NCBI RefSeq assembly: GCF_043290135.1
Contig: NW_027464601.1
Coordinates: 6,246,001-6,310,000 of the forward strand
DNA: 64,000 nucleotides
Direction: 5' to 3'
From: Rhipicephalus microplus
Lineage: Eukaryota > Arthropoda > Arachnida > Ixodida > Ixodidae
This document shows positions 55,419 through 64,000 of this stretch, piece after piece (position 1 is the stretch's first letter; the number at the start of each line of letters is the position of its first letter). The position numbers and the translations under genes were made by a program. The notes beneath the pieces were generated by a model that worked only from the letters and a program-made list of their open reading frames with translations, had not been told where the DNA came from and did no database searches.

Positions 55419-55654
55419 CCCCTACCACGGTGGTATAGTGGCTAAGGTACTCGGCTGCTGACCCGCAGGTCGCGGGTTCGAATCCCGGCTGCGGCGGCTG
55501 CATTTATGATGGAGGCGGAATCATTGTAGGCCAGTGTGCTCAGATTTCGGTGCACGTTAAAGAACCCCAGGTAATCGAAATTCGCGGAGCCCTCCACTAC
55601 AGCGTCTCTCATAATCATATTGTGGTGTTGGCACGTAAAACCCCACATATCGAT
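55419..55654 (+). mobile_element. Ruka-type SINE, complete, 11-bp target duplication
   Basis: The best copy here. The box A region TGGTATAGTGGCTAAGGT (near 55430), box B GGTTCGAATCC (near 55475), the tRNA-unrelated body and the 3' end AACCCCACATAT are all present. The direct repeat CGAAATTCAGT flanks it at 55408-55418 and 55655-55665. It is a good reference for the three damaged copies. Confidence 0.92.
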
Positions 55655-55665
55655 CGAAATTCAGT

Positions 55666-57277
55666 ATGAAAATGGCAGCGCGGTATTTCGAATTCCCAGT
55701 TTTGCTATGGCTAGAACGTACTAGGGCTGCTGTACTTGTACAGAGGGCTGGCACCACGTGATCTCAATGTGGTTCGAAGTGGTGTTCAAACCCCAAGCTA
55801 TTTCTGGGTACTTTATGAATGCAAAAGCTTCCTTTACTTTTAGTTTTCACATCACCTGCACGGAGTGCGAAGTGAACAATGTGCATTCACCTGTGACGCA
55901 CAGCTCGGAACATTGGCGCCAGCGCTCCTCAGACAGGGAAAACATTTCGGCGTAAAATAGGTCAGTTGGGAGCAACACTTACTGTTTGGTGGGTTCGATT
56001 TAAAGGATGCACCCCAGGTGTCGTTGGCAAATCCCTGAAAAGCAACAAACGTTGTCTTCACTATGTATACACTCTGTGGTTTTCTAGATGTGTTTAAATG
56101 CATTTTTGGTACCTCAGTAACCTTATAAACGCTCCCATACGCTTATAAGTTAACGCTCAAGGAAACGCTCATAAACGTTCTTCAACTTGCAAAGCTGAAA
56201 TTTCTAAACATTAATGACTTTGAATTGTTTAAATATTTGCGGGAAACAGCGATTGTGCACAGCACATGGGGGCAGTGCAACAAGTACTGTCCTAAGGCTG
56301 TTTTACGTACTAATAAACAGCGATAAGGGCTTGTTGGTGCATCATCACACATGTGACACGCTGCAATGTAGAACTTGGGCCACATGAACGATTGCGCATC
56401 ATCGTGTGTTTGTCTTTTTTGTGGAGCATGTTTTACTTCACAGTGCATCACAGGCTTGAAGTTTTTGTACCTGTAACTATCTTAGCCACATCACTTCAAA
56501 CCAGGAACATGGACAGGGTTTTCTTCAAGAAAACGAAAGGCAAGAGGAGGTTCTTTCAAAGTCGTCGAGGAGGTTACGCATTCTGCAGCTTCTTGCGTTA
56601 TCGAAACTTTCTATGAATCTTATCGTAAACTCTGTTATGTGTGACGTTTTTAAACAGTTGGAATAGTCAGAAATGGGGGCGCTAGCATGCATGGCACGGA
56701 TCTACTTTTATTATTTAAACTGGCGCCAAGAACAATTAGCCTAACACTACAATGACAAAAACAAGCACATGTACTGCTTGTTACTGCATACAATGGAGGA
56801 CCTTAATGGTAGTCAACTTATCCACGATAATGAGTAGAGCTCAGCAAAATTGTCGGCGATAATGTTCGTTTTACGTCTCAGTACACAACCAGTTTTCAAT
56901 GAGTATGCTGCCCGGATATTATGAACGAATTTGATACTGTTCATACAGCTCATACAGAACTAGGCCCAAGATGCGAGGAAAGAACATGTGCCAAAAAAGT
57001 GTCATTTGTTCCGATTACAGTGGACAAAGCAGAAATGTGATAGCGTTAGCTGGCGGAGTGGCCTTGACAGGGCCCGCTCAAAGCCCTCTTATGGCACCTG
57101 CAAATCCAGTTGTGTGGCGCGTTTGTGTTTGTTCCTCAGATACCTAACAAAGTCCACCGCGGGGAATAGGGCACCAATCGTCAGGTGTAATGATTTGTAA
57201 AAAAAGGCTGATCCCACGTACCTTGCGAATCGACGTTATGCGGAGCATGCCGAGGTATGGCGACGATGTAAAACGTT
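55666..57277. other. No recognisable gene
   Basis: Frames of up to about 89 residues on either strand, without motifs. No repeats noticed. Confidence 0.5.
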
Positions 57278-57309
57278 TTTAAGGGCGAAGCTGCTTAGGG
57301 TGTGGGTAG
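57278..57309 (+). mobile_element. Helentron end relic (5' side, plus)
   Basis: TTAAGGGCGAAGCTGCTTAG followed by GGTGTGGGTAGTG matches the reverse complement of the Helentron right end at 43725-43760 (same GGGCGAAGCT core and following GTGGG). It is cut by an LTR. Confidence 0.5.
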
Positions 57310-58204
57310 TGTTACGTTTGGCTCGGCTATTCGTCTGGACAGATGCCATTGCGCGTAAGCCGGTCCACTAGGGAGGCTTTCAACACCTTCGGCGCCCAGT
57401 CTGCAAGACGCTGTCGTATAGGTGTTCCAGGAAGCATTTGGGTCTCAACGAAAGCTTCGCGAGACAAGCCTTTTGTTGAACGGGCTTAAACAGGGGGGAA
57501 CGGAGCCACTGTGGCGGTCTCATTAGGACAACCTCGTGGCTCGGCTTTTGTCATCTACGCGAGGCCATCTCAAGGCACCGACAGCCCGGAAGCGTGGGAA
57601 CTCGTCGAAGACGCCGTTCACAGGGATCGAGCGTTTGGACTGCCTGGAACTGAAAGCAGCATGGACCGCTGCTGACATTAGGGTTAGCGGCCATCTCCCC
57701 GGAGGAGCTAAACTTTCCCTATCCGGACTCTACATCCTCGCCCCGCGTTGCCTTCAAGGTGTGGGCCGGGTGGGTCTTTGTGTGGTGCGCTCCTGTTACC
57801 ATTGGACCGTTTTGCCCAGCCAAGTGGTGCAATATCTACACCATTTCTGGTGGGTAGACCACAAAGACTTTGTCTCCTGCTATGTGGCAAAAGAGATCAC
57901 CGCCGTCCGAAGGGGGCGGTGACGATGGGCTATAAAAGCCGTAGCATTTTTGTTAATAGTGCTGAATTATGTGAGCTGAATAAGATACGGAATCATGAGG
58001 TGAATCTCTGTTGTACATAATGCGGGATCTTCTCGATCCCTGTACATTTCCTATTTTTATTCTATAATGTAAATAAATCTTCATTCATTCTCTTTTAACG
58101 CGTCTCCTCACTGGCGAAGATCGGCTATGGGGACGACGGCAGTAAGCCAGCTAGCGTAAAGACACCCGTTGCCATACCTTCCATCAAACTTGGAGCCCTT
58201 AACA
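57310..58204 (+). repeat. Gypsy-type LTR
   Basis: It starts TGTTA and ends TAACA. It has a TATA box GCTATAAAAGCC (57930-57941), AATAAA near 58072 and a likely primer site beginning TGGTGGCAGCGGTGGG directly after it (58207). About 895 bp. The 128-residue plus frame at 57536-57922 lies wholly inside and is not a gene. No partner LTR is in the window. Confidence 0.6.
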
Positions 58205-58435
58205 ACTGGTGGCAGCGGTGGGATGCCATCATCAACTACCTTACTGCCCTTACCTGTAGCTGCTTCGAAGGAGGTTGTAGTAGTCACTTCTTGTATTTTT
58301 TTGGTAACGCTCACTAGATGGCATGGTTTGTAATATGCCCTTGGATTGCGAATAGTATCACTACATGGCTTCAGTGGTTTCCGTAAAGTTGACGATTAAA
58401 GAGAACAGATAGCACAGGTATAATTAGAAGCAAAC
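58205..58435 (+). other. Start of LTR-element internal region, truncated
   Basis: A short leader after the primer site. No Gag is recognisable before sequence identity changes at 58436. Confidence 0.4.
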
Positions 58436-58475
58436 AGCATATCCAGGGAGTGAATTATGATGAATGGGGCAAACC
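58436..58475 (-). mobile_element. Helentron end relic (3' side, minus)
   Basis: GCATATCCAGGGAGTGAATT and ATGATGAATGGGGC resemble 37731-37765, the left end of the intact Helentron. The orientation is opposite to the relic at 57278. Confidence 0.45.
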
Positions 58476-58507
58476 CATCTTTTTGATGTGTGCTTTACTG
58501 AAATAGA

Positions 58508-58592
58508 AGCAGACAGACAAACAAACAGACAGACAGACAGACTAGATAGATAGATAGATAGATAGTAGATAGATAGATAGATAGATAGATAT
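58508..58592. repeat. (CAGA)n then (GATA)n microsatellite
   Basis: Tetranucleotide tracts CAGA (58508-58541) and GATA (58544-58592), with single-base interruptions. Confidence 0.95.
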
Positions 58593-58799
58593 CACGTTGC
58601 GGATACGTTGTAATTTTTTAATGAGCGACACTTTATGAAATGACGCTAGATGTATGTACAATTGTTGCACGCACCGACATATGTAACCGTTGTAGATGTT
58701 TATTTAACCAGCTGTTTGTTCTTGCACTTGTTCGCTCTTCTGCCCGCAAAGCTTCAGCTTCAGGTTTACGTGCTCGTTGTGACGTTTTCTTCGTGTTTT
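58593..58799. other. No recognisable gene
   Basis: Short AT-rich spacer between the microsatellite and the end of a minus-strand gag. Confidence 0.4.
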
Positions 58800-60895
58800 A
58801 TTGCGTCGTTGGCTGAGGATCTTCGGTAGTTTGTCATACGGGGACTGCAGGTTCATCGGTTTCGGTTCTTAGTTGTTTTTTGGTAGGGGCTTGGATATCA
58901 TCAGTCAGGGCTAATGTACTGCCAGCGGTACAGTGACATGCAGCGGCCGTGTGATGGCGAACGAGATTATCTTCTAGGTGTCCGCAGCGCTCCGGCGAGA
59001 TAATCAGCGATGTCGCGTGGTATTTAACCTCGCGTTGATAGCGAAACCACGCAGTGCCTTCTGGTGGTACTGGCAGTGGTGGTAGGTGTGACCAGCTTCT
59101 CTGTAGTGCTAGTACAGGGGGCAATGTTGAGGCGTGCACCAAACGATGGTTCTCCTTGAGGTGTAGCGCTGGCTGGTGGGTGGGTGGATTATATGGCGTC
59201 GGTGGTGGTGGAAGTAATGTCTAGCGGAGGAACTGCGGTGGTGCGATGTCTTAATGTGAGCGCGGAGCAGCCGCGTCAAGCGGATGGCTGCAGAGCAGCT
59301 GATAACCGGTGGCTGCGACTGTTCTGGCTGAGGAGCACCCAGTGACTGCTGATTCTCCTCATGTAATACTTGAGCAATGGACGTCACACCAAGCTGTGGC
59401 AAAAACAGTTTCCTGATCTCCTCTCGCACAATGTTTCGAATGGGCTCGCGTAGGTCTTATGAATAGTTCACACTGAAACATCCGCTTTCTACAGCGACCG
59501 AAATTCCCCTGCCGGCGAAACGCAGCGTCGTTCGCACTGGACGCGCCCCGCGCCACCGAATATGCCATCTACTACAGGGCGAACGCGGGATGGATGCGCT
59601 GTCACCCGGTTGTTGTCGCGGCTCGCAAACGCCACTACGCTATCCGGTGGTGTATACTTCGACGATTCTCGTACGCAAGAAGCAAGAAAAGACAGTACTG
59701 CTTACTTTGCTGGCAAGTGGCTGTCTTGTAATGCACGAAGAGCAGAAAAACCACCGACGCCAGCGGCGTTGGTGGGTTCGTTTTGCTCTGCAAGACCGCA
59801 ACAAGCTCGGTCACGCCAACAGCAAGCTCGGTCACCTCTTTCACGAAATACGGAGGCGAAGTAGGCACAGAGTAGGTTAAACTCCCGTTGGTTTCAACAT
59901 TCAGTTACGTGCACTGCGGCATAACAAGTGAGTAGGGCTTGGCCGCCATTTTTCAAAATTCCTTGACTAGCGCTCCTATTGGTCCGCGGTGACCGATTCA
60001 GCGGCAGACACCGCGAAAATCTGTTCGAGAGCGATCGGCGTAAAGAGGGTCCTTTCGGCAAATTTCGCCGCCGCCGAACCGGATTCGGAGCACTTACGGC
60101 AGCCGGAATGCTTAGTGTGAACGCGGCCTTAGAAACTAAGCGATTCCGCAGTCTCGAGCCAGGCGTTGATATATGGTCTAGTGCGCATGTCCAGGATTTT
60201 CTCGACAGTGGTTGCCTCGGATACAAATTCTTGTATGCTGTATGGTGGATTCCGCATCAGTATCGCGAAAAGTTTGTGTTTAACTCCTTGTAAAAGAAAC
60301 CCGACTTTCTTGTTTTCTGGCATTTCAGAGTCTTCGTAGCAAAAGAGCATTGTCATTTCTTCAGTGGAAAGCATGACGCTTTCGTTAGGTACCTGGATGC
60401 AGGTTTCAAGCAGTTTCAGCCCACTCTTTGCGGACGACACTTGTGAATGTGGCCAGCAACCTTGAGCGGGAAATGTCCCACGTTGTCATGGTTCACTCTT
60501 AGTTCTCGCACCATGTCCTAGCGGCACGTTGCAAGCCAAAATAGACAGGCCGCAGCTTGACATCTTCAGTGCAGTCATTGAAAAGAGAGACTCAGTCGAA
60601 CCTTTTAAGTCAGCTTTCCGGGTCTTCGACTGGTGAACCACGGAACGTTGCCGGCACCTTGGATTGCTGGTGCAAGAGTGCTGCCGGTGGCTCAGGAGCT
60701 GTTATTGTCGCCCTGGTATACGCCAAAAACTTGGTCTTCTGTGTTATCGAGTAGGAGCCCGTACTCCCTTGGCAGCTCTTGTTTTCTAAGGCTAACACTC
60801 TGCTCGTGGATTGCGTCAGAGTCTCTGTAGTGTGGGCTGGGTTCACGGCTTGACGGGGGCGTACAGTACATGGAAGAAGTAGCACCTCCACCAGA
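58800..60895 (-). pseudogene. gag: Gypsy gag, minus strand, split by a DNA transposon
   Basis: Read from 60895 downward. An N-terminal segment (ATSSMYCTPPSSREPSP..) and AALLHQQSKVPATFRGSP (near 60650) come first. The capsid block follows at 60129-60440 (NKKVGFLLQGVKHKLFAILM, EFVSEATTVEKIL). After an interruption (59461-60130) the chain resumes with REPIRNIVREEIRKLFLPQLG (near 59440) and reaches a worn zinc knuckle (ALYCHYREAGHTYHHCQY, near 59090) and an Arg/Ser/Pro-type end. Stops and shifts are common. Its family relative is at 47.8-48.2 kb. Confidence 0.7.
59461..60130 (+). mobile_element. PIF/Harbinger-like DNA transposon remnant
   Basis: The plus frame 59590-59880 contains a segment like the start of Harbinger nuclease genes (LASGCLVMHEEQKNHRRQRR, then WWVR and a LGHLFHEIR block). 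The DDE core itself is missing. Related ends GTTCACACT (59465-59473) and its complement AGTGTGAAC (60114-60122) face each other. Flanking TTA at both sides would fit the three-base target duplication of this superfamily. It splits the gag between capsid and the later part. Confidence 0.55.
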
Positions 60896-61380
60896 TGTCA
60901 CGGGGTTATGACGTGGCCAAATGGAGGAAACCGGTTGTAGAGAACAAACTGTTTATTTGGGTGAACCTGCGTCCAGTTAACGGAAAGTCGGATTACTGTA
61001 GCAGACTTCCACTGATAGCAGCGAACAGAGTGTTGGCCGTCGACAAACTGACAAGTGATAAAGCGTGTTGGATTTGTACACGTGTCGTCAAATAATTTAG
61101 AGTTGTCGCTAGTGGCCAGGTAGGGTCCAGAATTATCTGTAATATTCGCGAAGTGAGCGTTATCTTAATGAAATGATCTACTACAGTTTCGAGAAAAAAG
61201 AATAAGCGTGCGCAACTTAGGTCTGCGAGAGAAGACGATGAGCTTGATGAGGATGTTAAGAGCTAGATGGCTTCTTGTCTAATGTCTGGCGTTAGCGCAT
61301 AGTTTTTCTATAGTTTATGGTGCCGAAAACCACGTGCGGAATGTACCCCCTTTAGAGCACGACTCGAGGAATTTTCTACA
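60896..61380 (-). repeat. Gypsy 5' LTR, minus strand
   Basis: The LTR edge TGTCA (plus 60896-60900) lies directly beside a primer-site leader (TGGTGGAGGTGCT on minus, 60881-60893). The AATAAA complement is at about 60953. Similar text (CAAATAAACA, TTTGACGAC) occurs in the LTR at 48.2-48.4 kb. The outer end is not defined. Confidence 0.5.
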
Positions 61381-61499
61381 CGTACACGTCGCGGCGCGAG
61401 CGGCAAGGGTCAACCAACAAACGAGCGCTTCACTGATCGTTACTACGCGCCGGACGCCTGCCCACTTGCAGCCGTAAAGCTGGCATCCAGGATTGTTTC

Positions 61500-62930
61500 A
61501 AGGCAGAGTGGGCACCTCGACGTGCACAAAACTTCAAGCTACTGCAGGAGCCCTGAAAGCTGATCAAGGATCCTAACGCCGAGATTACTAAGCTCACAGG
61601 TATTCTAGACCTCCTCAGCGTAAGTAATTTAGAACTATCAAGCATCCATACTGCCCTCGAAGAGCACATTCCTGGCGACAAGCTTGGGGAAGAATATAGT
61701 GCTGTGGCAGAGTATAACGACCATGCGATAGACATGCTCAGTGAATTAAGCTTTCAGATCGCCGATTAAGGGCGTGTTGAAAGCAAGCCGCAACCATGAG
61801 TATCAGCTCAGAGGACTATCATGGCTGAAGCTAATGCTCAACCGGCGACTGTACAGCTAGGACGTAACGCGGGAAACTCTTCCAGCTTACGACTGCCTAA
61901 GCTCAGCCTTCCGACTTTTAACGGCGACATTCACAATTGGACAGAGTTTTGGTAACAGTTCGAGCAGATGGTTCATCGCAACGACACCATGTCTGCCAAA
62001 ACAGTTTTCCTACTTCCGTAATGGCCTTGTGAGACAAACGGTACGTGGAATCTATCATGGAGCTACTAACCTAAGAATCATGGTATGCGCGCGCTGTCGA
62101 CATACTGAAGGAAATGTTTGGGAACTAGAAGAAAATAGAACAGTACCACCTGTCAGCCCTAAAAAAACCTTCCTCATCTCGTGTCGGCAAACAATGTGAG
62201 AGGTCTTCGGAAGTTCTATGACGCCGTGCAACTGCATAATAATTGCTTGACACCTTTGAACGTACTGACACTCAGCTTTTCTGCAATGCTTGCCAATATT
62301 CTGCGCATCGCTTTACATTTAGCGCCTTTCAATAGTGATAACTGGACGGCATGCACGCACTACACTATCGCAAAGGCTTGCTGTTGTTCGGGTTTCATTT
62401 GACGCTGATGGTACGCAAGCTGCTTCAGACTGCTGTCACAAACACTTTAATAAAGGAGTGTTGTCGAATAATGCGTTCGATGCTCTAACTACTGAGCTAC
62501 CACAGCGGCCTTAATAAAGGAGTGGTGTTTTGGCGTTCATTCAAGAAAAACGAAGTTAAGCACTAAGACTTCCTCCCATTGAAGAACCGGTAGGTAATGT
62601 GCCGCAACAGGCACTTGATAACGCATCTTCAGAAAGAGAGCTCAATGACTTGCTCTACTTCACATGCGTGTTATTAGAAAGCCAAGAGCAGTGATTTACG
62701 ACGCGTTGAGAGCGAAAGGAAAATGTTGAAAAGTTTAGAGACCGCAATACTGCGCCGGTGTTGCATACCACTACTGGGGTCAAACGTGCAGAATTCTGCT
62801 TTTGCGGATCAGATAAGCCTAGAACTCATATTTCTGACTCAGACGTTTTTCTCGAGTCGAAAAAGCTTCAGCTAAGTAAGGACAATCGTTGTTTTAGGTG
62901 TACATCTCGAGGTTAGCTAGCATGGTCCTG
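61500..62930 (+). pseudogene. gag: BEL/Pao Gag, broken
   Basis: Early residues (GILDLLSVSNLELSSIHTAL, near 61600) precede the typical BEL gag block RLPKLSLPTFNGDIHNWTEF (near 61890) and QFEQMVHRNDTMSA (near 61958). SALKKPSSSRVGKQC and LRKFYDAVQLHNNCLTPLNV (near 62205) follow. A knuckle CFRCTSRG..AWSCH lies near 62892-62936, with a stop replacing one residue. An SINE piece at 62461-62510 interrupts it. Confidence 0.7.
62447..62524 (-). mobile_element. 50-bp SINE head insertion with 14-bp target duplication
   Basis: The direct repeat TTAATAAAGGAGTG at 62447-62460 and 62511-62524 flanks a 50-base insert. On the minus strand the insert reads as the 5' half of a tRNA-like SINE head: GGTAGCTCAGTAGTTAGAGC D-arm and a TCGAA/TTCGA anticodon stem. 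Box B, the SINE body and the tail are absent. Confidence 0.85.
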
Positions 62931-62939
62931 CCATGTGAA

Positions 62940-63490
62940 GCACACTTGTTAGCGTCGCCATGGCAGACACACCTCAAGCATGTGCGACCAAAGCTATAAG
63001 AGGCAAGAAGGTACACTAACATCTTACAGCACGACAGCATTTGGGTCAGCCAACGGTGCACCCAGGCATCATGAGTCATTGTGCATTCTATCTAAGACTG
63101 ACAACGGAGTATACATTCAGACATTCCGTGCTTGGGCAGGTCACGACGCTTACATGAGGGGTATATTAGATGGTGACAGGCAACGGTCATTTATAAAGGA
63201 CGATCTTGCCGCTAAGCTACGACTCACGGTCGTTCAGGAGGCCAGAATTGTATTCGACGTTTTTGGAAGGATGAAAACTTCCAGAGTTGAAAAACTGAAG
63301 GTTATGGAAGTGCCTCTTTGTAACCAGCATAAGCTCGCAAATCTGCATTGTACAAACCATCACAGTGCCGTTTGTTTGCCACGGCGTTTGTACACCAACG
63401 GACAACAAAGTATTTGTGAGATAGATGCGAGTTGAAGGGGAATTCATCGCGGACAAACGATGCTTCTTTGGAGCAGATGCAGAAGACACG
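62940..63490 (+). pseudogene. BEL/Pao aspartic protease region
   Basis: The 151-residue frame (62980-63435) has VYIQTFRAWAGHDAYMRGIL, DGDRQRSFIKDDLAAKLRL (active-site D-S-G changed to D-G-D) and IVFDVFGRMKTSRVEKLKVM, matching the protease-like region of BEL elements. The changed triplet suggests an inactive enzyme. Confidence 0.65.
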
Positions 63491-64000
63491 CTCTCTTAGT
63501 TCATCGAGTTAGATAATCTTTGGAAGATATTGACTGGCTAATTCTCGCGCAGCACAGATACCCATGATTTGGTCGCTATGAATTCACTATTTAGATGAAC
63601 TTTCCAAGGAACAACTTAGCAAGTGCCATCCACCGCAAGCAATGCCAATTTGATTATCTGTACCGTTAGTACTACGCCTGACGACGAAGTCACATCACAG
63701 AGATCACAGTCTTCTTGAAAACTCGGGGCAAGTGGTATCATGGACGAAAACGACTCTGCACAATTGAACACTGTCGACGTTTTCCGCCAGACAACAGAAT
63801 ATTGCATTGCAGATGTACAGTTGAGCCACGCGAAATGAACGTAGCTGTGGGAAACTTCTCATTTGACTACTGAAGGCTTTTTTCTAAACTGAGAGCGCCA
63901 GCGACACGACGCTATAATAACACAGTATCCTTTGCTCAGACCCACGCAGTTAGTTTCCGAAGATGTTCATGAGAGCCGATACGTCTACGTAACCCCACAG
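63491..64000 (+). pseudogene. BEL/Pao pol continuation, decayed
   Basis: Fragments such as LGASGIMDENDS and VDVFRQTTEY (near 63720-63800) fit the pre-RT region of BEL pol. Many stops are present and the element is cut by the window edge. Confidence 0.4.

Larger units (their letters stand above)
61400..64000 (+). mobile_element. BEL/Pao LTR element, 5' part, runs off the window
   Basis: Gag of BEL type, then a zinc-knuckle region and an aspartic-protease region, in the order expected for BEL/Pao. No LTR was identified on the left. Frames are broken repeatedly. The RT would lie beyond the right edge. Confidence 0.7.

Noticed and set aside
57536..57922. 128-residue plus frame as a gene
   Set aside because: It lies entirely within an LTR bounded by TGTTA and TAACA.

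Overview
The window is arthropod DNA, most likely from a hard tick (Ixodidae, Rhipicephalus/Dermacentor-like). The call rests on the repeats. Four copies of a tRNA-headed SINE match my memory of the Ruka family, and several LINE, Ty3/gypsy, Penelope and Helitron fragments look like types common in tick genomes. No search was run. I found no host gene exon that I can defend, no rRNA, no intact tRNA gene and no CRISPR array. Nearly the whole window is nested mobile DNA, mostly broken by stops and frameshifts.

Layout. 1-4.8 kb: the 3' part of a LINE, then a Ruka SINE split by an RTE-type LINE tail. 4.83-10.93 kb: one LTR element flanked by a 5-bp target duplication. Its domains read Gag, protease, integrase, reverse transcriptase, RNase H, which is the Gmr1-like order. 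10.9-16.6 kb: a retroviral-type protease relic, a Ruka copy with a 10-bp target duplication, a tRNA-like duplicated repeat and a LINE RNase H gene on the minus strand. 16.9-24.6 kb: a decayed R1/I-type LINE, a Penelope tail, then a near full-length I-type LINE (zinc-knuckle ORF1, endonuclease, RT, RNase H) carrying a Ruka insertion. 24.6-32.4 kb: a gypsy integrase relic, a minus-strand LINE, and a gypsy element in the ordinary order (RT, RNase H, integrase).

32.7-37.3 kb is a 4.6-kb palindrome made of two head-to-head Penelope-like elements, each with the same 393-residue reading frame (RT C-terminus plus GIY-YIG nuclease). 37.7-43.8 kb is a minus-strand Helitron of the Helentron type (N-terminal domain, Rep HUH, PIF1 helicase, C-terminal endonuclease/exonuclease domain), broken by only one nonsense codon and one frameshift. 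It lies between two inverted Penelope end fragments that carry hammerhead-like cores. 44.2-50.2 kb holds an RTE tail and several minus-strand gypsy pieces. 51.7-54.0 kb is a second, much older head-to-head Penelope pair. 54.0-64.0 kb holds a Jockey/CR1-like LINE, a Ruka SINE, a gypsy LTR, a gypsy gag split by a Harbinger-like DNA transposon, and the 5' part of a BEL/Pao element running off the window.

What works together: the LINEs presumably supplied the machinery that moved the SINEs (target duplications are visible). Each LTR element had its own Gag-Pol. The Helentron is the most complete coding unit. The points most worth following are the recurrent head-to-head Penelope arrangement, the Gmr1-like element with a SCAN-like Gag, and the Helentron.
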